Below are positions 12,099-25,500 of a DNA stretch of 64,000 bases, piece after piece. Both the position numbers and the translations under genes were made by a program. Source of the DNA: Poecilobothrus nobilitatus (taxonomy: Eukaryota > Arthropoda > Insecta > Diptera > Dolichopodidae); assembly GCA_947095535.1 (NCBI GenBank), contig OX352774.1:260249843-260313842 (forward strand). Direction: 5' to 3'. Position 1 is the stretch's first letter. Each line of letters opens with the position of its first letter. The notes beneath the pieces were generated by a model. The model saw nothing but the letters and a program-made list of their open reading frames with translations. It was not told where the DNA came from and did not search any database.

Positions 12099-14280
12099 CA
12101 TAAGTTGAGATGATATTCCATTTTCATTTAACAGCTCATATATGTATTATATGATATGACTAAAATATGAGTGTTAAACGGCTCAGATATGACTAAAATC
12201 TTAAAATATCGTTTTATTCCATTCATTTTTTTTTATCAATAATATTTAATATATTGTAAAAAGTCTATAAACATATGAAGTTTGTATACAAAAGTTTAGA
12301 TAGGTATAAATTTTTAAGAAAGTATAACATAAAAGCGAAACCGATTTAGGTACCTTAAAATTGTTTCTCTATATTCTATAATGCATTTTAATTTAAAGAA
12401 ATGTTTATTTAAAACAAAATTCCCTATAAAAAGTGGCAATTTTTGTTAATAACCCAAATCAAATTGTTTTAATTATTTTAAATCTGTTAAAGAGATTCTC
12501 TTAAGTAAAGGATGCAGTAATACAAAACTAGTTGGTTTCATATTCCATAGCAAAAAATCTAGTACACATTACTATATAGATGACCTTTTTTTATGGCCTA
12601 TAGTAATTTTCAATAAACATAAGATTTTTCCATTAATTCATCGTATAAAAAAAATTCTTTTTTTTTTTAGTTTATTTATTGTTTAAATGTTGAAAAATAG
12701 AACATTAATTCAAAAGAATAAAATATTAGAAATTTTTATTTGGGAACAAAAATAAAGAATAAAATAAAAAAAAAAAAACATTTTAAATACAATGGATTTT
12801 AAAAAACTTTATTTTAATTTTTCTTTTTTCGTAACTCAAGAGGAAATCCATTAAGAAGTGAAATAAAAGAACAAAAAAAAAAATAAAAAAGCATAAAATC
12901 AAAATCATAAGTTGCATGATGCCCTCCTCCATTTCAAAAAAAAAAAAAACAGCATCTATTGATTTGGATGTTAAATATTAGTAAAGAAAAGAAAAGTGAA
13001 GAAAATTTTAAAAAAGTTTTTCTTTTAAAAAGAAAAAACTAGGTCATTTTTTAATTTTACAATACAAAAAAAATGAGTGGTTTTTTTTTTTTGTTTGTTT
13101 TTCTTTTAACAAAAGTTAAAAAAAAAAATGTGTTTTTAAAGAACAATTAAAAAATCAATTTAAAATTAAAAAGAGGTACACAAAATGGGTTAAATTAAAA
13201 TGTTAAGATAAAAAATGAATATATGCAGAAAGAAAAATTATTTTTCGCGCTATTTGACTTTTTTAATTATAGATCGTAGAATTTAAAAGGGGATTAAAGA
13301 AAGGTTCAATTTATATCTGTATATACGAGTATTTCTTTCTTGTTATCTTTTAACACCTTTGGTCATGCACATTGAATTATATTTAAATTTCTGTTAGATA
13401 AATTTTCAATTAAAAAATACCATATATTTATTTTTAATCATAATTAATTTCAAACTTAATAATAACTGCTTTATAAAAATATTGTTAAAAACTTTTACAT
13501 TAGTCCTTTTTGATAAATAAAAATTGTGATTCCAGACTTCAATAAAAAATTAAACAATTTATAAAATAATTCTTTAAAATGTCGACATCCTAAGTGACAT
13601 TGACTTACGGCATAGTTTCCTTTAATTTTTTTAATGGATTTTTAATAAAAGTAAGTAATATTAAAGTTAAGTAATGTTTAAATTCTATGCTTAGCATATG
13701 GGTTTTGATTTTCTCTTGTATATAGCAGTCAAAAGTTTTAAGTCTATTTGGTCATGTTTTTGTTTTTGAAAGAATTAAAATCAATCTGAAAATGCATTTG
13801 AGATGTTTTCATATTTTGAGATGAGATGTTTTTCGTTAGATATTTTTTTTTTATTGAATTTAGAAAATCTATCAAATGAATTTGCTTTATATTCTTCAAT
13901 TGGTTTTGAATTAAAGCACGTAGAAAATAGGTTTGAGATGTTTAAAAAAATAAAATGTTAAGGTTTTTTTTTAATGATGTACATATTAATTTTTAATCTA
14001 GATTTCGGGAAGTTTTTCTGTGATATACCAATTACATTTATATAATAAGTAAATAAAAGAACATAATATATTTTTGAATTATTAAACATAGAATATTTTA
14101 GTAGTTTATGTAGTTAATATTTTAAAGTGTTAATTACTTAAAAATTTATTTTACTTAAATAACCTTAAAAAGATAAAACCTAGCTATAGATCCGAATAAC
14201 AACCGCTTATTGAAATTAAGGATTCTAAAAAAGCTTCAATTTCTTTTATAAATAATAGTGTTTTAGTGGATGAAGTAAGA
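12099..14280. other. AT-rich non-coding DNA, no gene seen
   Basis: Dense A and T runs, for example near 12770, 12880, 13080 and 13120. I saw no gene, RNA boxes or repeat family member. Confidence 0.5.
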
Positions 14281-14376
14281 AGCCTCCAGTGGTTTCAATT
14301 AGAATAACAGATCGAGGCTATCACAAGGGGCCTATAAAGGCCTAAGTGTGCATTTACAGTCCCTACCTACCTACCT
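14281..14376 (+). mobile_element. Probable 3' end of a non-LTR retrotransposon
   Basis: A GC-rich island with agatcgaggctatcacaagg, ggcctataaaggcctaagtg, then ending in CCTACCTACCTACC. Tails of short tandem repeats after an 'aaggcctaagtgtg' type motif are typical of R1-group non-LTR elements. No reverse-transcriptase frame remains upstream, so this would be a 5'-truncated copy. Family call is from memory. Confidence 0.35.
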
Positions 14377-17300
14377 AGTTCGTAGATGTTCTATAGGAAT
14401 AGCAAAAAGAAAAAAAAACGAAAATATTTAAAGAGATATTTTTTTAGCTATACATACATATAGATCTTATGATAATAAATTATATTTTTTATCTTTTTTT
14501 TGATTAATGAAATTAATGATTAATGAATTAAAAATATAGATTTTTGGCTTAAAATTATTTAGCGTTTTATATTATTGTAAATTGACAAGTTAAATCAAAA
14601 TTCGAATTTTCAAATTTATATAAGTTGGTATATATACTTAAAAAAAAATCTTGATGACTGTTTAATTATAATTCAAAATTTTAAGTCTATTAATCTTAAT
14701 TTTCTACTAAATAGGAAATACTGAATTTCTGACACAATCCTTTTTATAATTAATTTTTTTTTATTGTTTTCCCTCTCGCCCCCCATTAAATTAAAATTTC
14801 AGTTAAAACTTTTTTCTTTTATTTTATTAATTAACTTTTATCTAATTATATTTTATCTAACCTAATTTTAGTAACATTTAAAATAAAAAAAAAAAAATGT
14901 ATTTAGGAGAAATTTAATGAAGCCATTGAAGCATAAAAAAAAAAAAAAAAAAAACTCTTCTTATAAGAGTTTTCTAAATATAATTTTATTTAAATAAATT
15001 TAATAAAATTTATGTAAAAAGTAAAATTTTTTTTTTTCATTCTTTTACTTTAACTTTTTGTTATATGATCTCATAATTTATACTTTCATCTATTAGGTAT
15101 ATAATAAAAAAAAAAAAAAAAAAAAAACAAACTTTAAGCAATTAAAAAACTTTATTTATGAAGTTTGGCAAAGGATGCTACAAGGCTGTTTTTTTCTTTT
15201 TAATTTTGTTGAAAAAGAACAGAATATTTTGTGAAAATTCTACTATTTTTGTTTTTTTTTTTTTTTTTTTGAATTTAAAAGATACTTAAATAATAAAATG
15301 ATAAATCAGTATAGAAATAATTAATGATAATTAATATTAATTTTTCTTTAACTTTTATCATTTTTATTTTTAACAATAAATTAATATATATATGTAGATA
15401 CTTTAGTTTTGTTTTATATATATATATATACATATATATAACTATAATTATACAGTTAATTTGAAAAAGTAATAAAATATAATAATTTATAAAAATTTTG
15501 GATAAAATGTCTTAAAAAGAAGTACTTGTCATAAGGACCCTTAATCAACGTAACTTTATTTTAATACTTGTATACAAGTCAGAGAAATTTCCAATCAAAA
15601 AAAATTTACTAATATTTCATTAATTTTTATTATCGTTAATAAAACGAATCCATTTACAGATTACCCATTAATGATTACTATTTTGTTTTTTTAAATATAA
15701 TTATAATTTAAAATTTTTAATACTTAACAATAACTTTAACAAATTGTTGTAGTATTTATTACTCCTCCCTGTCTTCCTATATCTATTTTAAGTATAGCAG
15801 ATATTGCTTCAAAAACCAAAGCTCCAGTTTTATAATACATATAACACAAAATTCACTTCCATTGATAGTCAATAAAGTGAATCTAAATAAAAAAAAAAAA
15901 TTTTAACCAAAATTAAATAATATTAAAGAAAAAATTTCAGAATTTTTAAATTAAATTTTAGAATAGCCTATTATCAAATTACAAACTTTTACAATTTCCG
16001 CATTTTTAAACGTTTCAAATAAAACGAAATAAATGAATTAAAAGTTTTTTTTTTTTTATTAAAAGTCTTTTTCAAATGTACATATACACTTGTTGTTTTA
16101 TTGTAAAGTATTTTACCATAAATTATGTATTTTTTTTTTTTTTTTTATAGTACATATTATATACAATTTATATAATAAAAAGTTTAAAAAATAATAAAAC
16201 AGATCATTAATTCAATATATAATTTTTTCTTTATATTTTTTTTATTATATTCTTATAATTTTTTTTATCATTTTTTATTATCTTAACCAAAACTCAATTA
16301 TTTTCAATGAATTTGTTTCATTTTCTTTCAGAAAAAATTTTTTTCTTTTTAAATTTATTTCTTTAACTTGTTTTAAAAATTTTCTTTAAACATATCCAGT
16401 TTTTATATATATGAATATTTTTACGATCTATAAAAAATGTTTCCTTTAAGAGGCAATAATACAATTTCAATTTTAAACTACATATATATATAATAATATT
16501 AATAATTGTGTAACCAAATTTTTTTTAAATCATATAAACACTTTCCTATACAATATATCATATTAAATATTAATGATTATAATCATTTTTCATTGTAATT
16601 ATATACAATTTATGAAAAAAAAAAAAACAGAAATGGAATCCTTTTCAAACTTATAAATTTTTACAATATAATATATATGTATATAAATTTCAACTGCACA
16701 CACCCATTCAAATTAATTGAATAATTAATAAAGAAAGAAAATAAATTTATATTTGAATGTTTTGTAATTAATTTCAAAATTAGGTTAATTTTTCAAAATG
16801 TAAAATTCTCAATATGGTGAATAAAATAAGTACATATTTAAAAATCAATTTTTCGTTTTTTTTTTTCTTTTAAATTTTAAATAATTGTTAATTTTTGAAA
16901 TATATACCTATAGATACATACTCTTTGAGAATATTTTATCTTACCATAATTTTTTACTATAGAATGAACAGAAATTATAGTACTCTTTTATAATACTTCT
17001 GCATACTTTTTCAAATACATACATATAAAAAGGTTCAATCAATCATTTGAAATTTCCAAAAAGAATCATTTCTTTTAATGTGTATTCCATTCCATTACAT
17101 TAAAATGTAGCATAATAAATTGATTTTTCTAAAAAATAAAATTTCATGAGTTAAAGGGTTAAATTAAAGTTGCATATAGCATATATTAAAGTTTTAATAT
17201 ATATGAGTTTTTTTTAAAAAATTTTTTTAGTTCGTCAGTTTTTTAGAAGTATCTATAGATGGTATGGTAGATCTGCTAAAACTTAACATTTAATTGTAAT

Positions 17301-17413
17301 TGTTTAAATAGTAACTTTTAACATTATAATGCATACTAACCATCCAACACAATTTCATTGTATTGACTACCATATGATTTGATATGATATATGATTATTT
17401 ATTATATTATATA
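14377..17413. other. AT-rich non-coding DNA, no gene seen
   Basis: Long A runs (14937-14953, 15106-15127), T runs (15252-15270, 16130-16147) and a TA microsatellite at 15415-15440. No support for any gene. Confidence 0.5.
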
Positions 17414-17724
17414 CAGGGTGTTTTCGACTCGATGGTGTTTCTTGAAATGGTTAATCGGGCATGTCGAAACGAACAAAAAATTAAAAACGGAAGGGATCAG
17501 TGCCTATTTTCACTGTCTCAGAAGTTATGATGCCCTAACAGTTATGAAGCCTTATTTTTCAATCATAATTTAGTTTTATTTCGATAAAATTGGAACCAGA
17601 TAAGACACAAAAAAAACTGAGTATATAATTTTAAAGCTTATTAAAGCAGATTTTTAAATTTAAATCATTTATTTAAATCATTTTCATATATTACAAGAAA
17701 AACTATCGAGTCGGAAACACTCTG
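17414..17724. mobile_element. MITE with TA target site, mariner/Tc1-like ends
   Basis: Terminal inverted repeats: left CAGGGTGTTTTCGACTCGAT, right end (reverse complement) CAGAGTGTTTCCGACTCGAT, 18 of 20 identical. The element is flanked on both sides by TA (17412-17413 and 17725-17726), the target of IS630-Tc1-mariner transposases. It is 311 bp with no transposase. The 60-codon frame across its left part is chance. Confidence 0.8.
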
Positions 17725-18902
17725 TATAATAACATATGCATATATATAGAAAATTTCTAATTGAAACACTACAATTATTGAACAACCATATCTCTCACTT
17801 CGGCAATATTGAACCATACTCTTATTACATTTCTATATACATATATTGTTTTTTTCTGTTTATCAAACTGTTTTTCTTTTCGATCCCAATGAGATTATCT
17901 TAATTATAGAAAAGTTTCACTTATATCCATTTAATTTTCATCCAAAATTTATCCCAAAATTTGTATATGTACAACGATCGCTTCCTGACAATGATTTTTA
18001 TTACATACAAATATATTTTTTTTTATTTTTTGAATAATATTGAAAACCGTTTTAATACTACTAATACTAATGTAATGCAAAAAAAAAAAATGTTAACAAA
18101 TTATAGAAAGACAAACAATTTAATTCGTATAACATGATTTTCTTCTTTTTTTTTTTCTTTTACAGAAATGACATCAAAATAAAATAAAACAAAATAATTG
18201 TTATATAATAATAACTAAATAACATGAAATCATTTCTATAAATATTTTATTTTCCTCAAGATTCATCCATTTTATATATTCTTAAACCTATATATTTATT
18301 TTACCATTTTTATACAAAATATGTAATACATATATGTATGTGTGTATACATAAAAATACAATATATATATATATAAGAATAATTTGTTTGTGATTTGTTA
18401 AACTAAAAAAATAATTACTTTCAAAGTTCAGTTTATTTCTTTTTTTTTGTTTTCTTTTTTTTTTTTGGGTTGCCTATTTCAATAATTAATTATCATCGAA
18501 GATATAATTTATATTATTTTTTTTAACTATGATTTAACAAAATATATATCTATATTACATATATGTATACATAAAAATATATAAAATATATAGCATTTCA
18601 GAAAAACTACTGTAATTCTACAACTACATTCTTTGTTCTTTGAAAAACTACATTCTTTGAACCATTTTTTTCTTTCATTCCCGTATGTATTCATTATACG
18701 CATTCTTAGATTTATACTTAAAAAGTTTTAACCCTTTAAGATGCTAATTTTTCCAATTGGTCTTAAGGTTGTTATTTTTTATTTGGTACAAATTGATTTA
18801 GAAATGATTTCCTAATGTAGAAGTACAAAAATGCACTTGGCACTTAACGTCTCATTTCACCCGAATAAAATATGAAGAAATTATTTTTTGTTGAATAACT
18901 TG

Positions 18903-18949
18903 TGACATTTGACTAAATATGTCATGTGACATATTAGTCAAACTGTCAC
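18903..18949. repeat. Imperfect hairpin of about 22 bp
   Basis: tgacatttgactaaatatg at the left pairs with catattagtcaaactgtca at the right with one single-base bulge per arm around a 2-nt turn. Further copies of aactgtcac follow just downstream (to about 18970). Confidence 0.6.
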
Positions 18950-21217
18950 TAACTTATAACTAACTGTCACAACTCACATATTGAGTTCAGCCTCCTCATT
19001 TGTAAAATAAAGTCCCGAAATTTTTGTTAATTGACTTTATTTTCAGAGCTGCTATACAATATTTTTTTGGTTTACTAATATATAGAATTTGAAAAAGTGT
19101 TGACGTTTTTATGATACAGTATAATATAACAAACGTTTTAAAATTATATGTTATAATTTTAGTCATTTCGATTTCCAAGTTTATACGAAACTAAAAATTC
19201 ATTTTCTTTGATTTTTATTTTAACACTACAATCAAAAACTATATTCAGTATAAGATTTCTTTTGTACTTGTTTTACTCAATTTTACATGTTTCAATATGA
19301 TTATAAAATTTTATTTATAATAAAATAAAAATAAAAACAGAAAACAAAAGAAAGGTGTAAAAACTATAAGAGTTTATAATAAATTATTGAAAATTAAAAG
19401 AGTAGGAGCTGTCAATTGAATAGAACATAATGAGTTATTGTTATATTTATGGTTTCCAAATTTTAGCAACTATAAGATTTTAAAGAAAAATTTTCCTTAA
19501 AAATTTTTGGTCTAATTTGAAATGAAACAGTTAAAAAAAGCTAAATACTAAGAAACTATCGACAACTACATAATACTATTAAAAGACATGGCATCATAAG
19601 TTTTATCAAAGCCGAAAAGAGAAAATTAATAAGGTATTTAGAAAGAATATGGAAAATCGTGAAATCTATATAAGAACTTATTGTATAGTATGCAATTGAT
19701 ACAAAGGACAACCCAAGATAAGCTGGTATATAATATCGTAAAAAAGGGATTATTCAGAATTTACATGTAATTAATTTGAAAGATATGGTCCTTAGTAAAC
19801 CAAACTAAAAGACTGAACTGAACCAAACTGAATTTTAAATCTATAAAAATAATGGACGAACAAAAAATAAAGGATGAATCAAAACAACTGATTCACTTTT
19901 TATTCATATCTAAAGTAACTGAACTTCAAACTAATTAAAAACTCATTTAATAAAATAAGAAATTCAGTTGATTTAATATTAATTATAGTTGTTAATATTT
20001 TACTCTTTTTTTTTTTTTTTTTTGCTAAATTCTCCCATAATTTTCACATAAAACTTTTTAATTTTTCTATTTATAATTTTTTATTTCTTTTTTTTATTTT
20101 TAATTTTTTTTTTTTTTTACCCTAATTGAAGATGTCTCAAATGTCATACAAAATAAAAGTTTTGAAAATTAAAAAAAAATAGGGTAAAAAAAAAAAAACA
20201 ACAGAAATAAAATAGAAAAATAAAAAAATCAATAAAATTCCTGTCGAAAGTTACAAAAAAAAAATGAAAATATGAAAAAAAAAAAAAAATAAAACGAAAC
20301 CAACCAAAGAAAATAGTTATGAAAAACAGATGGAAAACTGTTCTAAATCAAGAAAAACTACAATATAAATTTTTTTTTATTATAAGTTAACTTTAAGTGT
20401 ACAAAGTTAATTGAAAATTATTCTGTATCCTTTTTCAATTTTTATTAACTGTATACATGCAAAACAAGATAATTAATGACAGTTATAAACATGAATAAAT
20501 ATTATAAATAGGTATATCAGTATGTAAGTATATATTTGTATATTCTTTAGTTTAATAATAATTTATAAAAAAAATAAAGATAAAATCGCGTCAATTTTTA
20601 GACTGTGTGTTAAAAATAATCAAATGTTGATTAAAACAATACCCAAATAAAAGGTTGGCCTCTGCTTAATTTTTCCTGTTAGTTTTTTTTTTTTTACTTA
20701 ATGATATATTTATTATATAGTTTAAAATTTTTTACTACGACAATCCTAATTTTCTAAATAAAACTTTAGATAGTTTTGTAAAATCACCTTTGTCAATTAT
20801 TTTCTAGCCATAGGCAAAATTAAAGTTTTTAAAGTTTTGCCTATACGTTTAAATTGAATGAATGTTAAGATGAATGTTAGAAGATGAATAAAAAAAAATA
20901 GCATTTTATAATCAGAATATTCTGATCACATTCTTTTTGCCGCCCTTTTCATACTCAACGATCGTCGTTAATTCCAGAAACATTTCTTTTATTGATTATG
21001 TAATATATTAATGTTAGTTATTTGTAGTACCATATCTTCAAGTTTTGAGTTGACGACGTCAATTCGGCAACAACTGAACTCAGTTAAATTAAATGCAAGT
21101 AAACTATAGTATTCTTCGTATTATATCTCGATTTACGTCATAATTATTAATTGGTATAACATAAACTATATAGTAAATTACGAATAAACTGAAATTTATT
21201 TTTATATTTCAAGAACT

Positions 21218-21258
21218 TTTAAACTATATTAATACATATAGTATTAATATAGTTTAAA
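21218..21258. repeat. Perfect 18-bp inverted repeat, 5-nt loop
   Basis: TTTAAACTATATTAATAC at 21218-21235 is exactly inverted at 21241-21258. It is followed by more AT palindromic sequence to about 21295 (tatgtatattaatacatata). The low-complexity setting makes a slippage origin possible. Confidence 0.85.
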
Positions 21259-22441
21259 TATATGTATATTATATGTATATTAATACATATACATATTAAT
21301 TACCCATTTATATTTCATAAATTAAAATAAATTTTTTGCAGTAAATATCAAGTATTAATTATTATGTAATCTGGAAAAGAAAATTATTTTATATTTTTGA
21401 ATGCATTTAATAAAGCATTAACTTTTACACATTTTTAATTTTCATTTTATTCTTTCGTCATACATTTAACATGAATTTTTAATTATGAAAATTTTTTTTT
21501 TTTATATATTGCTTTTATGATTTTTTTTTAAATATATAATAGGTAATAGATGTATAGGTAAAGGTTTGTTTTATTTCATTAAATTTATATACCTGTAAAT
21601 TTTAACTCGTAGAATGATAAGAACTTGGAGAAATTATGTACTTTTAAGTTTAATTATTCAATTAGTTTTGTACAAAATAAACTAAAAGTTTTAACAGCAA
21701 AAAAGATAAGTAGAATTATATTGTTTTGATATAAATAACATATATGTATTTTATTTCTTGCAATAATTAAACTAAACTAATTCATATTTTTCTGTTTTTA
21801 GAAGCCATCATGAATGAATGGAGTTCATAATTTGTTTTCAAACCCGACGTTAAACAACATGGATATTCATATTAAAATAATTCAATTTTTATACCAACAA
21901 AACCCTCTAACACAAATAAGGATTACCTACAAAATCTTGTTCTTTTAAAATTTTGTTTTTGTTTTAATTTTATTGCAACCAATTTAATCTTTTAAATTTA
22001 TTTCCAACCAACCAAATCTTTCAAAAATCTTTCTTAATACATTTTTTTACATACGTATTTCAACAAGAAAGAATTTGAAATAGTAGAGGCTGCCGCCCTT
22101 AAACCGCCACTTCCCGCTCTTCTTAATTTCTTTTTTTATACAAAAACGTTCCGAAAAAGCACACTGCTCTCATTGGAACTAACTTATATATATAAAAAAC
22201 AAAATTTTGTAAAATTTTTAAGAAAACAAGATTTAAAAGAAAATAGGTTTTGAAAAGCAAGATTAAAAAACAATAAGAAAATTAAAAAACAAGATTAAAA
22301 AAAAAACAAGATTGAAAAAAAATCAGATTTCGTACCGCTCTCCTCAAAAGAAACTCTCAACCATAAAAAATCTCCAAAGGTTATAAAAAATTATTAATTA
22401 ATTTTAATATCAATATTTTAAATATTTCTATAAATTTTTAA

Positions 22442-22590
22442 GAGGGGTATCGTTGGCCTAATGGGTAAGAGCGAATAAAATATGTTGTAAAGACCGGGGT
22501 TCGAATCCCACACACGTCGTAAGAATAATTCCCCTTTATGACATTTTCAGTCACGCCTGAAAAGGGAAAAATGTGACAATTTTCATTTTT
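22442..22590 (+). mobile_element. tRNA-derived SINE copy 2, 3'-degraded
   Basis: Has gaggggtatcgttggcctaa, A box TGGCCTAATGG, perfect B box GGTTCGAATCC, then cacacacgtcgtaagaataa and ttcagtcacgcctgaaaagg. The last part of the body and the poly(A) tail are lost or mutated. Confidence 0.75.
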
Positions 22591-25500
22591 TCATAACTTA
22601 TAGTATGATTAGTTAATTACGTTAAAGTTATTGTAAATATAAACAAATGTCAACTCGTTAGAATAATGAAAAGTGAATTGAATTTGAATTTAAAAATTCC
22701 TTTAGTCTCTGACAAAACGAATTAAATGAATTAGTATAGAATTTTCCTTACAAAAAACCACAGTACAAATTTTATGATTAAATAAAAGTTTAAACACTTT
22801 AACTGATTCTTCTACATTTTTTCTACCTTTAGTTAATTTTTTTTCTTCAAGTGAATGGCTTTATTTCTATTTTACGGCGTAAAGAAATAGAAAAAAACTA
22901 AAATTTTAATTAAATTCTATTAGAACCAATTTATTATTAATAATCAATTATTAATAATTGGTACATTTTCATCTCTGTTTTCCACAATTTTTCACAAAAT
23001 GGCCAAAATCAAAATAAACTCACCCATATAGATTTAATCCTAAAAGTAAACAATGATAAATAAAAAATAAGATTATTTTTTTTGGTTTGGGTAACATTTC
23101 ATTACTTATTAATGAAATTAGATACGGAAAAAAAAAGTAGGTTTTAAAACCCAAGTATTTACGTTTTTTTTATACATATTATTTTGTACATATTTTTTGG
23201 GGTTTCGTTTTTTCTACTAAATATAAAAAATTAATTAGTAAAAATCTATTTTCAAATTCAAAGGATTCTTCGTATTTTAAAAAATAACAAAACCATTCGA
23301 GTTTAAAAAAAAAAGTATTTATTATTTTTTATGCTTTTGTTTGGAAAATTTCTACGAAAAAAATTTTGTTTTACTTTTTCTTTAACCCTTATGTCAAACC
23401 CTTGTTGAACCCTACTTTAATCAAACTCTTGGTACATTTGTACCAATCATGTTTTTCATACATTTTCTATAAGAAATAATATGTAAAAAATAAAATGTTT
23501 TTGTTTTTTTATAACTTTAATTCATAACTTAACTTTAACAAAATATTTCATAATTTAATTTAAATAAGAAAAGAATAAAAAGAATACAAAATAAAAGAAA
23601 AATTTAATTTTGAGAAGCATTGCAATCAAAGCAATATTTAGCAAAGCAAAGTAACGTAGTTGATATCGTTTAAGTCCCTCAAATCCTAATTATATATATA
23701 TTTTTAGTATGTCTTTGATTCATAACACTTTAATTGAAGATGTCACGAAGTTACAGATCTGCACTTCAAAAAGTGTGAGAAATATTGCTGTTTAAACTTT
23801 AAATTGTTACATTTGGGTTACCAAGGGTTTAACATAAGGGTTAAATAAATCATAATGAGTCGTTAAATGAAATAAATATAATTATAGAAATTAAAAAGAA
23901 TTATAGTTTAAGTTGAATTAAATAGATTATTAAATTTTTATTTTGCCTAGTAAAAATAAAATAATATCCTTAATGGCGATCAAAATTTAAAAAGGATATT
24001 GAAAATTTAATAATATTGCTCAACTCATACTATGCTTCATTATAATTATTTCCCATGCACGTATTATTTCAATCCCTAAGCACTTATAAGCTTTGAATAT
24101 ATAATTTTGAATTTTTTCTGTTACTCCGACATCAAAAAATCAAAAATTCGAGGTCAGAATACATTTACCATAGGCAATTAATTAAAAATGTAATGAATTA
24201 AAAAAAAAAAAACATAAGCCGCAAAGGAAATCTTTTCAGTTTTAAGTTTGTGATTATATATAAAAAAAAATGAAAATCAGTTGAAATCAAAAAGATATAG
24301 AAAAACTTAGTTAAATGTATTGATTTAAGTGATTAATATAAGCGATTTAATCTTAAATACAGAATAGTTTTGTTTCTTGAAAATAATATCGGATTGTAAG
24401 TCTGTTTTTTGATCGACATGAAGTGACAGCGTCCTAAAGACAATAATTTAAGAAAAAAACAAATTTTATTCTACAGGTATGAGAGGTGTAATGCATTAAT
24501 CAATTTTTTTATTTTTAATAACAGCCAATGAAATGTAGACTAGGATAAATTTTAATTTATATTACGATTATTCAAAAAATCATAACCAGTCAACTCTAAA
24601 GATTAGTTTTTCCTTATAATTATGGCAAATTAAACTAAAAACATTTGTTAATTTTCCAAACTGTTGTTTAAAATAGAATGACGCATTATATAAAATGTTA
24701 AGTTACTAAAATACATGTTAATATGCTATTTTGAAGATTGAATATGTAATAGTTTCCCATTACTTGTTGGATTAGTGCTCCATTCATTATTATTTCCATC
24801 ATTTTGGATCGAATATTTCTAGAGCCAATTTATCCTGCGGTTAGAGGTTTAAACATTCTAATACTAATTGAATTTTATGCATTGCATTTTTATGTTAAGA
24901 AATTATTTCAAAAATCGATTGAATCAGAATTTTATCCAAATAATACAATTCAAATTGATTTTAAAACATGAATACTTTACGAACAGGCCAAATAAAACCG
25001 TGATAAAGAAAAATATGAATCATTATTTAGTGACACATAAATTGATTTAGAATATTTACATTAAAACAAACATATAGGACATTATGAATTATAGTATCAT
25101 AACATAAATATGTGTTTCGTCTATTGGGAAAAATTTTTCACCTCAAAATATATGACATCTGATATAGTACGTGATAAAAATTTAAAATAAAATTTTTTTT
25201 TCAAAATTAATAAATGATCTATGAAAGCTCAAGTTATTCTATAAATGATTTTATATAAAATAAATGATTTTGTTGTTTTTTGTTTTTATATAAAATGCGT
25301 TTATCAATGTTTAGTAAAATGAAATATTTTTATAAATTAATATTTGGAAATTGCTTTGCAATGTTTATGATGTAATCTTAATCCCACGCCAAACTTAAAA
25401 CTTTTATAATTATTAATTTTTTTTTGGTTGATTACATTTTAGCTACTGTTTTCCAATTACAAGTTTTAATTATTATGCAATTGTTTCATAGAATTGTATA

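Larger units (their letters stand above)
17727..22441. other. AT-rich non-coding DNA with small inverted repeats
   Basis: Contains the imperfect hairpin at 18903-18949, the 10-bp inverted repeat ATAGGCAAAA (20810-20844) and the palindrome at 21218-21258. The region 22090-22130 is slightly GC-richer (gctgccgcccttaaaccgcc) without an open frame of note. Confidence 0.5.

Noticed and set aside
17391..17573. 60-codon frame starting in the MITE
   Set aside because: Begins outside the element in AT-rich DNA, crosses its terminal repeat, and has no transposase motif.
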